DNA of 64,000 nucleotides, from NCBI GenBank assembly GCA_033296885.1, contig MU863932.1, positions 62,001 to 126,000 of the forward strand, read 5' to 3'. The DNA is from Triangularia verruculosa. Its lineage: Eukaryota > Ascomycota > Sordariomycetes > Sordariales > Podosporaceae. The notes under the pieces were generated by a model. That model saw nothing but the letters and a program-made list of their open reading frames with translations. It was not told the DNA's origin and searched no databases. The translations under genes and the position numbers were made by a program. Below, piece after piece: positions 10,580 through 22,618 of this stretch (positions are counted from its first letter, which is position 1; every line of letters starts with the position of its first letter).

Positions 10580-13500
10580 TCAATCACTCGCCGCGCTCTC
10601 GCCCTTCTCCTTCCTGATCACGACTGACTTCAAAACTTGCAAATGCTCCTCCGTCACTCTGATCGCCTCGTCGAGCTCCCTTTTATCCATCTTCTCCTCC
10701 CGCAACTTCTCCTCTACCGTCCTTGGGTCCACGGTCCTCTTTTTCGGTACTGGCATGCTACCACCGTTCAGTCGATCCAGCCCAGCTCTCTCCTCGATCC
10801 ATTCCCACAACTCACTCTCCTCCCTGCTCCACATCTCTTCGTAAGCAGCCAGTCGTTGTGGGTAGTTCGCAAATCCAATATCGCGGCCGTACATCGCTGG
10901 TCCCTGTCGGGTACCGAATCCAAACCAACTCGCCACCAGCAGGCCGACAAGAAGCCCGTACACTACATTTCCAGTAAGAATAGGGCTGATGATGTCAACC
11001 ACAGGGCCGAGGAATGGCCGCGCAGGCTCAAACAGGCCCCAACCTTCCTTAACAGACACTTTGGCAGCACTCTCAACGTCGCTGGCTTGGTTAGAGGCCA
11101 GCGCAGACTTCGCCTTGCGTCCACGCTTCTTGCCACGCGCCCCTGCCGCATTAGTGAGAGTGCTAGATCGTGGCTTCGAAGAAATGGCTGCCCGCAGACC
11201 GGCAAAGAGATCCTTACAGTACTGCGTCTGCCCATCGTTGGCGCCCTTTTCAATGGGTCCTATCACAATATGTTAGTCTATACGAAGCGACTGTTTGCTT
11301 CATGAACAACGCACCCTTCAGCCAGCTCTTGCCAGACCATTCGATGGTGCAATTGATTTGGACACGAGTGCCATTGTTCTCGCCCCACGTCAGACAATAT
11401 TTCGTTTTGACCACGAATATGTTGCCACTTGGTACATCCGGGTTCTGGGTACTGCAGAGGACGTTGACAGACTTCTCAAGATCAATCGATTCCAGTTGTT
11501 CCGTAACAATGCACTTTGTCTGCTTGGGCCCTATCGGACCATTAAGAGGCTTGATATACGTAAACGTCCGTGACTTGACCTCACCGGTGAGGCCTCGTTT
11601 GTCCTCCATCTGGACATCGAAGCACTTTTGGTCCGCGGCCAGAAATTTGCCCATCCATGCGGCCGAGCCGGGGCCAAAGAGCAAGTTGTAAACCTTGCCC
11701 AGTGGCGCTGGAATGGTTTCGTCGCCCAATATTTTCTCATAGTGTGTCGCGTCATCACCGCACTCTGTCGGGGCATGAGTAGAAGGACCGGGAAAATCAC
11801 CGCCACTCGCGGGGGCACCCTCGTCCACCTTGTCGGCAGACACTGGGGCTGCACCAGATACCTTGCGCGTGCCAGTCTTGTCAGGGGCTTCTGAGGTTGC
11901 GTCAGCCGGCAGACTTGTCTCCTGGTTGTCCTCCTCTTCCTCATCTTCATCGTATACATCGTCATCGTCATCATCCTCATCGGCGCTTTCGTCATCAGAC
12001 CCCGAGTTGCTTTGGCTCCCCGCCACAGAAACACTTTCCGCATCCACCTTCTCCGTACGGTCGCCACCTGGTTCCTCAAGCCGAACGCCATTGAGCGAGC
12101 TTTGAAGGTGAGGATGGCCGAGCTTCCAGATCTTGATGATGAGATCATATGTAGTATCACGGCTTGCAAACGAGGCAAAGATGTGCTTGGCATGTAGGGT
12201 GGAAATCTCCAGACCGTTCTTGAACACCAGCGCTGTACTGCGTTTTTCCACCGAGACGATCTCGTCGAAGCTCATTACTAGCGTTGTCACCCAGCCCAGG
12301 ATATTGCTGCTGAAGCATAGATGTCCCTCAGAGATGTACAACCTGCCATGGGCCAGAATCTCACGCTGTAGAGCGCAGCTATAATCCTCAATCAGATAAT
12401 CGTCATCTGGCACGCTTTTGAAGAGAGTATGAAAATCACGATTGCGTTTCTTAGTAGCGACGGCAAATCCAGTAAGCTTCGGGGTACTTCCCGCAGCATT
12501 TGGGTTGGCAAGTGAGGAATTGGCGGCCGAGATAGCAGCGCCGATCGCGCTCGCAGAGGTGTTGTGTGTGGCTATGCTGCTGCCTCGTTTTCTGCGGTGA
12601 CCAAGAGCGCTCCGAATACTTCCGCTACGGTGTACGCCTGATTTACCCTCATACACACTCCCTGCCGGCGGTGTGCGATCCCCATTGGCAGAGTACGATG
12701 ATCTAGGTCGCGAGAGATGTGAGTCGTCCGCCACATCCATAACGGCGGGATGGGGATCCGGCGCGGAGTCTGATCTGTTTCTCCCATCGGAATCCGCAAA
12801 CTTGGGGACCACTGGACTTGGAGCGTTACTCGGCGTCTCGGCGATACCGAGCTGGCTGAGACTAAGATCGCCCATGCCTAGCGTTTTCACGGCTGGCTCC
12901 TTCGCCTCCGAGGACAAGTCTGGCATGGACGAAGATTCAACCTCGACACCGTCCTGCTGTTGCTGCTGTTCCTTATCGGTCTCTTCGGCTGGCGTCCCAG
13001 CTCTAGACTTAGTCCCAGGAGCTAGATTCGCCGTTGATATGGTGTTGCTGAGAGAGTTGGCAGTATTTTGGACAGCTGAGAACATAGACGAGAAGAAGGT
13101 GGCAGCAGGATTCGGTGAAATTGGACCAGCTTCTGGCGTTGGCGTAAGGGGTGCAGATGTTATCGTCGATAGCTTGCTTGGGCCTGCATTTGACCCCGCT
13201 CTCCTTCGTTGTGTTATCATATTCCCCACCGGAGATTCATTCGTCGAACGACGAGGGCTGCTGTTGGTCGCCACGATGACAGGTAGCGGGGGCTCAGTGG
13301 GAGTCGGAGGGGTATTCACGATGACCGGCGGAGCTGGCTCTCCATGCGGCGGAGTCTGTGGTGTTTGCGGCGGGGCTTTCAATGGTTCCAACTTCGGGCC
13401 GCGAGAGAGGGCACGGTTACGGCCTGGCGAAGCCTTAGACTGAGACTCGGTTTTCGGTGCTGGCGAGGGCTGCTCAGAAGCAGTCTTCTCTTCGCTGGAG

Positions 13501-14472
13501 CTCTTGTCCGAACCCCTCTTTGAACGGAATACGTCTCTGAGCCGGTTTCCAGACGCAGACCGTTTCGGTGGGTCGGAATCGGGATGTAGGAGGCTATGGG
13601 TTCGAGACTTCCTCAGCGAGGGGGCGGAATCGAGACTATCCGAGGAATCCTGTGGCAAGGTCGCGGATCTGGTTGATAGTTTGGAGATCTCAGAGGACAA
13701 GACGTCTGAACTTTGCGACTCTGGCTTGTATTTCTCCTGCACGAGCGGTGACGATGTCGTTAGATGCCCGATCTGGGACGGATGGACGGAGATGGCGGTG
13801 GGACGAGTGTCGGGCCTAACGAGCGAATGCCACGGGAGTCAGTTGACGATATAGCTGAAATACACAAATGAAAACAAAGAAAAGCAAGGCGGGCGTGTAT
13901 TCGGAAGGACCGGTGATTAATAGAGCGGTTTGGAAGAGGCTGATGACGACGGCCAACGACGAACAGTGGAAACGCCGCCTGTGGGAGGCACAGGTTGGTT
14001 GACAACAAGAGCCAAGAGGTCAGGTAAGCCAAGGTGGTTGTGGACCGGAGCTGCGCATACGCGGATAAGGGTCCGGGCCCGATCCCCCTACCAGATGCCA
14101 GACTTTCGTAATTATAGCTGGGATCCTCACTGAAGGGGCGCCAAGAGGTCTCGACAAGGCTGGACAAATTGCATGACGAGGCCCTGTTTAGGGGGTGAAA
14201 AGGGATGGATTCAAGGATGGAGAGACTCACGATGGTGTGTCGGCCTGGAGAGAAATCAATTCGGCGTTCTCCTCGCTGAGCTGACTGTCGGTACGACGCA
14301 GAGCGCTGGTTTCACTGGCAGGGCCATCGGGATTGTGGTTGTCTGGCCCTTTCTGCGGCGCGACATCGTCGTTGCTGGCACTGCTGTAAATGGACGAGGC
14401 CTTGTTTCGCCGTCGTTTTGCCGCAATGGCCTTTGGCAGTAGCTTTCCCAGCCCGTTAGAGCTGTTGTCCAT
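10580..14472 (-). CDS. Ysp2/Lam-type sterol-transfer protein (GRAM, VASt, TM)
   Basis: This LAM/GRAMD1-family protein should move sterol between ER and plasma membrane at contact sites, anchored in the ER. Exons are 14472-14231, 13815-11315 and 11259-10580 (1140 residues). Layout: a basic N-terminus (LLPKAIAAKRRR near residue 10), a long Ser/Pro-rich disordered part to about 530, a GRAM domain (about 540-645, RLYISEGHLCF), an acidic stretch, a VASt domain (about 775-945, from KILGDETIP; SGKSWLKG|PIEKGAND joins exons 2 and 3), a Lys/Arg patch, one membrane helix (about 1003-1028) and a short cytosolic tail. Intron 1 is 415 nt, long for this genome; its acceptor at 13816 was chosen because only that join keeps the frame open into the conserved SVHPSQIG segment. 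The gene is divergent from the gene at 15198. Which yeast paralogue it matches is not settled. Confidence 0.9.
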
Positions 14473-15197
14473 TTTTTTCTGCCAGTGCAGCGCTGCACGC
14501 GAGCTGGATCGAGGTCTGTGGTCTTTGCAGAATGTGGATTTGCTGCGCGTTGCGGGTGCTAGAGATGCGGGGGGTAAGAGTTGAGACTTGTTGGCTTGTT
14601 GGTCAGATACGAAGTGCGGATAGCTCTTTCACCTATGATGACATCGTCATAGGTCAACGTGCCAAGAAGCAGCCGCTGGAATAAATTCAAGGTTCGAAAG
14701 TCGACAAAGCTGCTCCGGTACTCAGGTTGACCTTGATAGAGAGCATGTTATGGAACCGGTATCGAAGATGGTGTTGAAATAGACAATGTGTCTTTCTCTC
14801 GGTAGTTTATGACGTTTCAAATCCGAGATTAATTGATAGAGGGAGCAAGGTAAGGGCCCCTCTTCTGTGAACTGCTGGGTCTGGTTCCATCCCAATGCGA
14901 CAGCTCTTGCTGCACCGACCGCAAGGTTCTGGGCTCATCATACCAAGCGAAGCATTGCCTGCGGCAGATGGACAAGGGCACAAGACAGGGGGTTGCGATA
15001 AGATAAGCATTATCCCCGCTCATCCTCCAGCCCTACGTTCGCCTTCCTTCTGCCGGCCGGCTCACGACTTCTCTTGTCCACTGAGCAAATCGCCTACACC
15101 CCGCCAATCCGTTACCAACTATATCTTTTCGCCGCAGTGTCGCGTACTAACCACCAGTCCTCTCTCCTACTGACATGCGCTACGCGCTTTTTCCAAC
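14473..15197. promoter_or_regulatory. Shared divergent promoter region, 725 bp
   Basis: This non-coding gap separates the start of the Lam-type gene (minus) from the start of the MIT/coiled-coil gene (plus), so both promoters must lie here or overlap. No TATA box or recognised operator was found. Confidence 0.6.
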
Positions 15198-16915
15198 ATG
15201 GAATCAGCCGCGCTGACAAAGGTACGGCGCGATGCTCGCTCGATCTAATGAACAGACAAACAGGCAAATATTGACACTGATATCTCAAGGCACACGACCA
15301 TGCCCGCGCTGCATCCATCGCCACACAAACGTCTGACACGACCGTTGCCGTTACTGAACATGCACAGGCAGCCGGCGAATTCGCGAATGCAGCCAAGGGG
15401 ACGACGAGCATCGAGGCTTTGCGCATGCTCACCTTGTTGGAGCAGCATCACAAGCGGTTGTCCGAGTTGCTGAAGCTACCCCTGGGACTCCCAAGTCAAA
15501 ACAGCAACGAGAGCGACATCACCGAAGTCGACGAAAAAGAGGTTACTGACCAGGACAACACCCTGCCTACAGTATCATCCAGAGCTTCGTCGCATGCTAC
15601 GGGGCCCACGCCAGCGGTGAAGCCTATTCCGACGTTATCTCACCAGCGATACCCTGGACGAAACTTGTCATCCTCCATAGCAAACAACTTGGCATCTGCT
15701 CGAGGAATTCGATCCAGGTATCCCAGCCAGCCGTTGGCGCCCAGTATTTCTATAGATCAGGCTCCTGGAAGTTTGGAAGTCCATCCCCGCAGGGAGAGCT
15801 CCACGAGAGGACCCAAAACACCAGATTCCCTAGACCACCCGCGGAAGCCAGGCTGGGTCCCCCCTGCTATCGCCGAAGATAGATCCAATGAGCCCACCAA
15901 GGTTGAACAGAGCACCAGCACTCCAGCTCCGGGCGAGGAAGGCTTCTCTAGATTTTATAGCACTTTTGGCACTTTGATCAACCGTCTCTCGGCACCTCTC
16001 GCTTTTGCCGGGCTCCCTTTAATTTCCGAAGAGTCATCAGTTACTTCTAGCCAGACCAGTCCGGTTCGGGCCCTGGAACCCGCTCCGTCCAGAAAGCGCC
16101 AGTGGACCGCTCACCCTCCAACGACAACAACTGCTACCACTGAACCCGACCTAAAGAAGATTTATTCGCGTGCTGCCCTACGGTCCCTTCCTCGGGACCC
16201 AAGCGCCGTCGACTCTTTTTACTTCGTCCCAACCAGTGGTCACACCGTCTCATACGCCAGTATCCTTCATCATGAAACAAAAGAACGTCGTCGCCTCGCA
16301 GCCTCTATTCACCGGGACCCCAACAGCCTAGGTGACGATGATGACGAAGATGATTTCGTCGATGCTCAAGAAATCCAGATTTCGGCTCAATTAGGCGCTC
16401 GAAAGCCACCATCGCTCCTGTCGTCTCACTCCTCCAAAACCCGGGGCGTGAACGACAAGGACCAGCTTCGCAATATCATTGAAGAGCTTCAGCTCGAAAA
16501 TGCTTCACTTAAGGATGCCCTTGACAGAGTGAGCAAGCGCCTACACGCATTCGAACTAAACAGTCAGAGTTCCCACTTGGCATTGGCACAGAGTCTACGG
16601 TTGCAAAGGCCAGGGTCGCCAATGAGTGCTTCTAGTGGTGGCGGATATGGACATTTGCCCCCAGCTGGGGACGAAGCGGCCTTGAAGAAGAAAAATGCAG
16701 AGCTGGAAGAACAATTAGCTGAAGTGACGAAAAGAATGTCGGTGATGGAAAACGACTACGACAAGTTAGAGCAGACCGTAGAGAAGTACAGGGAAAGATG
16801 GGAGAAGTTGAAGGCTGGGGCCAAGGCTAGGAGAGAGGCGCAGGGGGGTTCCTCAGCTGCCGCCGGTGCGGTGAGTGACAGAGCGGATGGAGGGGTAGAT
16901 GTTTCGAAAAGATGA
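15198..16915 (+). CDS. MIT-like + coiled-coil protein, candidate Atg38/NRBF2
   Basis: Two exons, 15198-15221 and 15290-16915, encode 549 residues. Residues 5-75 form a helical repeat with the MIT-like pattern AH..ARAAS...H...AA.FA.A.....EALRML.LLEQHHKRL. A long Ser/Pro/Thr-rich linker follows, including a conserved-looking DSFYFVPTSGHTVSYASIL segment (about 316) and an acidic DDDEDDFVDA stretch. Two coiled coils end the protein (about 398-433 and 470-525). An N-terminal MIT domain, a loose middle and a C-terminal coiled coil is the plan of Atg38/NRBF2, the linker subunit of the autophagy phosphatidylinositol 3-kinase complex. That identity is inferred from architecture, not from a sequence search. 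The start was fixed by an 8-codon first exon ending in AAG before GTACGG. Confidence 0.7.
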
Positions 16916-17984
16916 TTGCATTTTTTTCCCCTTTGGATGGCTAGTCCAATTATGTTTCTGGGGGAGGGCGAAGCCAACTACGGATAGTGAATCACCAACG
17001 GATCGTTTAGCATAATGCAAGTAATAAGTTTTGTTTTGTCGTTTATAAAACACTCACCACTTGTGTTGAAGGTCTTGGAGGGGCTGAATTACGCATGTAA
17101 TCTTCCTGTTCGCTAGGTATGTTCCTCAGTCTGGCTGGACGAAAGGAAAAAGCCTCAGCCCCCGAGTTCTTAGCAGGGGTTCGTTGGTTGACACAACAAC
17201 ACTTTCATCCACCCAGCGAGAAACTTGTCTGGTGGGAAGAATGTTTTGTTCACTTTTCAGTTCTGTTTTCTGTTTCTCCATGTTTCCCCACTCTTCTATC
17301 TTTTACCTGTTCTTCTTTTCTTCTTTGGTATCGCTCTTTCGTTTGAAGTCCTTGTTTTCGAAGGCGCGACCGCCCATTTCCTCGCGCACTGAATCTCCAA
17401 CCTTGCTTCGTGAGTTCCGTTGCCCTACCGCGCTCCTCCACTTGTAGAGTGCGGCACAAATTCATGATTTTGCTAGCTTCCAATGAATAATTTGAGATTG
17501 TCCAGAGGATAAACGATGATTTATGCACTAGAAGGCAGAAGGAACAGGCGACAAGAGAGCTGCAAAAAAAGGGAACAAAAAGATAACAACAAAGCTAAGA
17601 AAGTTGATGCTATCTACATAAATTCCTTGACATATTTTAATTATCTTTCACTTTCAGCTCGAGTGTGTCCCATTCCATTCAGATAGAGCGATGCGACTGT
17701 CCTTCTCCATCACTATAATCCCTCTTACTTTTCATGACCTCCTTCTTTCCCCCTTCCTCTGTCTCTTCTGCCTTCCGAAACCTACCGCATGCAGCTCGAG
17801 TCCCATCCTCCGGCTACCTGATATCACCTTCGTCCTAACTCCTTCCGCTCCCACGCCAAACGATTCAATTCGAGAATATATGCACAGTAATGGCCAATCC
17901 ACAAAAGTCCTCCTCTTTTCTATTTAACGCGAATCTCGATGTTATCTTCCTTTTCCGCCTTCATGTCCGCTTTCCCTTCCCTGT
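16916..17984. other. Convergent 3' gap, 1.07 kb
   Basis: This lies between the ends of the MIT/coiled-coil gene (plus) and the mtr10 gene (minus). It holds the 3' untranslated regions and pyrimidine-rich DNA around 17700-17960. No coding segment was recognised. Confidence 0.55.
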
Positions 17985-20900
17985 CTAACCGGAAAAGTGG
18001 AACTGGGTAGCTTCGAGCTGCCCCAGTCCATCCCGAGGCGCCACATAACGACGGCGATATGTGTTTGTGAAGTCCTGCATCAAAATACGAATCTGTCTCC
18101 GGTCCGAATCGGATCCACTGAGCTTCTCCCTGATCTTGCTCAGCAGGCGATTGGCTTCCAAAGGTGTAACGGTCCCGGGGGGGAGCATCTGGATGGTGCT
18201 TTCCACCCAGGCGGCCGTCTCCCGAGGAAGGAGCTGGAACATGTACAGCAGGACGCCGCTGCCATCGGCGAAGCAGTCGCTAGGGAATGTAAACATCATG
18301 CCGGCCATGGTTTGCTTGATAAGCGCCCCGCCCTGCTCGAGCAGGAGCTGCTTAACGATCTGGCGAAGCTGCGGACCGGCTGTTCCAAGAGCGTCGCCAG
18401 AGGCAGCAGGATTTGGTCCACCATACGTGAGAAGATCACGGATGTAGTGAAGAGCGGCTGAAACAGGCTCCTGCTTCTCCAGGGACAGAGCTGAAATCGC
18501 AGCCTGGAAGATAGGTGTGAACAGCGGAGACGGTATAAGTTTGGTCGGGTAGTAGAGCAGAGCGTCGATGAGGAGGCGGTAGAAATCCTCAATCACATCT
18601 GGAAGATCGATGGGCTTGATGTCGCTCATCGTACGGAGAACGTTGGTTGCCTGTGCCTCGAAGAAGACGTAGATGTTATCCGTGATCCCTTCTTCCACAT
18701 GTTCCCTATCCTCGGAGAATTCTCTAAGAACTGCACTGGTGGCCCAAAGGAAACATCCCTGCTTCGAAGCAGCGAAACCTTCGGCCAGTTTGTTGGCCAA
18801 CGGGCCGAGTAGCGGGGTGATGGCTGTTCTGTAAGAAATCACCATGTTTCGCCAACACCGGCACACGCGCTCGCATATTGGGATGAAGGTGATAAAGTTA
18901 TCCAAGATGGTCGACAGGATGGGAAAGACTTCTTGCCAATACTTGACTGCTGGATTCTCCTGGTCGCTAGGGATATATGGCACCACGTATTGAGCAAAAT
19001 TGGTAAGGAGGTTGATGTGATCTATAGGGTGTGTTAGTAGTGGCCAGAACGATGATTGTGCAAGATACACGTACCGGCAAGATCAACTTTGGACTTCTCG
19101 TCCGTTGCTTGATTGGCCTTGACCATCAAGCGATTGATCAAAGGGTCGCAATAAAGTTTGAGCAAGCTGTAAATCTCCTTGGGATTTTGTACACCAAGCA
19201 CGACCGCGACACCCTCTGTAACCTCCTCCTTGCTAGGCATGGGGAGTTTGTCGAGAATCCCATCGTAGAAGGCCTGCAGCTGGATAACCTGCTCGCTGAG
19301 CAGAGTCTTGCAATCGGTGCAAAAGTACTTGAATGACTGGGCCGCGGCGCGAAGAATCTCCTGTGAGTCTGTCTGGAAGGAAGAGACGATATACTGAAAT
19401 TGGGGTTCGAGAAACTCCGGGTGCGCCGCGGTCCATTCGGTGTAGCGACCAAAAACCATGATGGCTGCAAAGCGGAGCTTCTCGTTGCTCACGGGGATTT
19501 GCACCAAAAGCGGGAATATCTGGGGGAGAACAGAACTATCGGCATTATCAACCATGCGACCCATGGCACGCATAGCAAATAGGGGCGCTTCGAGTGACTG
19601 CCAATGGGGTACCGAGGTTGGGGTTGCAAGGCCTCCAAACTTCTCTTGCCACAGCTTGATGGCATCATGAACTTTGGTAAGGCAGGCCGACACGCCCATG
19701 ACCTCACAAGAATCTTTCAGCGTATCTCCCATGTGGTGACGGAACTCTCTGAATTTCTCTTCTGCCTCGCGATCGCCGTCGAAGAGGTCCACATCGTTGG
19801 GGTCATCCGATTCGGGATATTCGAGTTGTTTCAAGAGGATGTCGACCAACTGGGCAAAAACATCGACAAGCTGCACACGAGCCTCGATGTAATGTTCCAG
19901 AGTTAGATATTGTTTGAGCTCGTACCAAAAGTTGAACGTGTAATGGAGCACGTCCTTATCCTTGTCTCTGGCACAGCATTCAAGAAGACAGTCCACGATG
20001 GGGCGGAAGTGTTGAGGGTCGCGGGCCACCAGCAAAGCCCACGACTCACCCGCCTCGGCGAAGACGCGGGTGATTGCCTTGAAGCCTTCAGTATCACCCT
20101 CGTCGGCGAGGGCCTGGATCCGTGGCCGGAGTTCGAGCAGCTTGGGGAGGAGGAGGGCGATCGTGTCACGGTTGTCATCCACCTCTTTGGTCTCCCGGCA
20201 AATCACGGTAAGGCAGTCGGCAGCGGCCAGAAGCGAGTTGTCGTTAGTCATTCCATGCAGAACGGCAGCCATGAGCGTAGAGTTGACCACAACGCCTACG
20301 GGGACTTCACGCAGCCATGAGCTGATGCAGTCAAACAGCTGAGGATTGGTTGCCGCGGCAGCTGCTTGGCCATTAGCGCGGAACGAATGATTAAATATCC
20401 AGGAGCAAACGAATGCAACGACTTACGAGATGATTGAGCGTATACTATAAGTAGTTCCACCACCTGCTGTGCATTGTCCCCAAGCAGTTCAGACGTCCTC
20501 TGGGTGAGTTCTTCTTCCTATCATGACCCAATTAGATACTGATCCCAGGCCGATCCATCAAAAACGGAATGTCGCAAAGTGAAGGTAGAGGTAAAGGCGC
20601 GTCGCAACATATCGGTCCACATACAGAAAGGGTGATTTTTCGTCCTTCAGTGACTTCTTCTGGAAGCACGCGAAGGAAGTCCAGGATGCAGGCGTGGCTG
20701 GTGACGTCGTTCCCCAGAGTTGAAACAACCGTGGACAAAACGTCCTTCCATGACTGCATCTGGATGGCCAAGATTGCGAGGCAGACACAAAGCTGAACCC
20801 GCACCGGCTTGGGGCCTGGAGCATATTTCTTGAGCAGCAACAGAATCTGGCCGCGTAACGCGGGGTGGTCGCCCTCGGGGACCTGGGTTGCGAGGTCATA

Positions 20901-21260
20901 GGTGATCTTGCAGTCCAGTCAGCTTAATCCATCTCAGTCGGGGATACCTTGTTGGAGTTTTGTGCGCAAGTACCTTGCCCTTGAGGGTCGTCGCCGCAAA
21001 GAGCTGCGCTTCAGCTTCGGTCGAGCTTTGAAGTATCGAGATGGTCGTTGTCCAGGCGGCTTTCTGTCAAGGCGAAGTCAAATTAGCACGCTGAGCACCA
21101 TGCGTCCCATTCTTGCGGCTCTGATACTTACAGACTTCTGGAATCTGCTGAGGTAGTCGGCGGCCTGCTTCTTGTTCTCATTAGCCCCGCTGCGCATGAC
21201 CTTCATGGCCTCCAGCACATTGTCGACGGCAAATGTCTCCTCTACGCCATTTGAAGCCAT
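17985..21260 (-). CDS. mtr10: Karyopherin Mtr10/Kap111 (transportin-SR type)
   Basis: This importin-beta family receptor should carry SR/RGG-type mRNA-binding proteins into the nucleus and is also linked to tRNA traffic in yeast. Exons are 21260-21132, 21063-20974, 20906-20625, 20517-20427, 20361-19075 and 19021-17985 (971 residues, the usual size for Mtr10). The N-terminus (DNVLEAMKVMRS..A.ENKKQAADYLSRFQKS) and the next exon (AAWTTTISIL....EAQLFAATTLKGKI) are the conserved importin-N region, followed by HEAT-type helical repeats to a C-terminus ending ATQFHFSG. All five introns have GT...AG ends and consistent phase; two equivalent acceptors four bases apart in the poorly conserved AAA stretch near 20361 were resolved by phase and consensus. 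It is divergent from SmE. Confidence 0.92.
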
Positions 21261-21961
21261 GACGAGAGCGTTGCAGCGGTCGCTGGGGAGTGGTAGACGA
21301 AGTGGACGGATAGTTCGCTGTCCAGGTGCTGGGGTTGGATGAGGCAGCTGTTGGTTAAGCCGCAAAAGATGTATGCGAAGATGGCCCCTCCCTCCAAATT
21401 ATAGCGGCACTTGGTAGCTTCCCTGGCGTGTGTTTTGCGCCTGGCGGCTGTTGGTGAGAGCTCGTCGGTTCTTCGCGCGGAGAGGAAGGAGGCGCCGTTT
21501 AGCTGGGCGGGGTTCGTGGGGAATGGAAGAGATTCGTCAAAGGTTTGATTCACGAGCACAAGCTTGGTGTTGTTCGGAAGGTGGGATGGATCTTTGGCTG
21601 TTTTAGACTTTCTTTGGCGACGTCGGTCCCTCATGCAAGCAAAAGAGAAACGTCAGGCTGCCCGACAACACCGCCCCCACCATCGGCAACTGCGCAACAC
21701 CAAGCCAATTGCGGCGGGCCCACGCTGCGTGGCTTGCCTGGCGAAAAAAGGAGGGGGAGGGGCACGGGCCACCTATTAGCAGTGCTGTGGGTCCTGCCCT
21801 TGGGCTTGACAGCATTGCTCCGCCAGATGGACTTCTCTGGGCGAATTTCACGACACGCTTGAGCGCGACGAGTCTTAAAACTACACCTGCTTTCCGCTGC
21901 CGCAACCACATCGCACCCATCCACCAGCGATTCCGCGTCAACAAACCATCCACATCGCACA
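21261..21961. promoter_or_regulatory. Divergent promoter of mtr10 and sme1, 701 bp
   Basis: This non-coding gap lies between two housekeeping RNA/transport genes transcribed away from each other. No TATA element was seen. Open frames crossing it in both directions (for example 130 codons at 21242-21634, minus) show no family resemblance. Confidence 0.6.
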
Positions 21962-22433
21962 ATGACTGGAAGAGGAGGTGGCGGTGGTCGCCGGGTTCTG
22001 CTTCCACCAATCAACTTTCTTTTCAAACTCCTGCAGCAGAGAACAACAGTCCAGATCTGGCTGTACGAGCAGCTCTCTATCCGCATCATTGGCATCATCC
22101 GTGTACGTGACTACCTGTACTCTTCACCTTCTCCTACAATGCGCTAACGTTTTTTTTTTTTCTGGGACAGGGTTTCGACGAATTTATGAACCTGGTTGTA
22201 GGTGCCAGACTTTGCCCAGACATCAAACCCAACAGCGTCCTGACTTTGTATCCTCTAGATCGATGATGCGGTAGAAGTCAAGCAGATTTCTAAGACAAAC
22301 GACACAGAAACGAGAAGGGAATTGGGAGTATGTCGATTTTGTGGTTCGTGAATTGGCTCTTGTGCTGACTGGACTGTAGCAAATCCTCCTCAAGGGAGAC
22401 AATGTGTCTCTCATCCAGAGCTATTCGGGGTGA
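21962..22433 (+). CDS. sme1: Small nuclear ribonucleoprotein E (SmE)
   Basis: SmE is one of the seven Sm proteins that form the ring on U1, U2, U4 and U5 snRNAs in the spliceosome. Four exons, 21962-22102, 22171-22197, 22259-22327 and 22380-22433, encode 96 residues, the usual length. The Sm1 motif spans the first three exons (VQIWLYEQLSIRIIGIIR | GFDEFMNLV | IDDAVEV) and the Sm2 motif is in the last (QILLKGDNVSLIQ). A Gly/Arg-rich start (GRGGGGGRR) precedes the Sm fold. Exon 2 is only 27 nt (9 codons). All three introns sit at phase 0. The stop lies 185 bp from the stop of the convergent folate gene. Confidence 0.95.
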
Positions 22434-22618
22434 AGAGTTGGTTTTATAGATGGCGGAATGATACGGGGACTTCGGTCAAATTTGGTCCAGTTGTCTACAT
22501 ATGTCATGGTTGGCAAGAGAGAAGAAGACGTTACACGATGATTTGGGATACCAGAGGGAAAGCGGGACAAGGCAGGCGCACGGCAACCTATTGGCGCAGG
22601 ACTATCAGACTGTTTTTT

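Noticed and set aside
12673..13443. 256-codon open frame on the plus strand opposite the Lam-type gene
   Set aside because: Low-complexity Gly/Ser/Val translation that mirrors the Ser/Pro-rich linker on the other strand.
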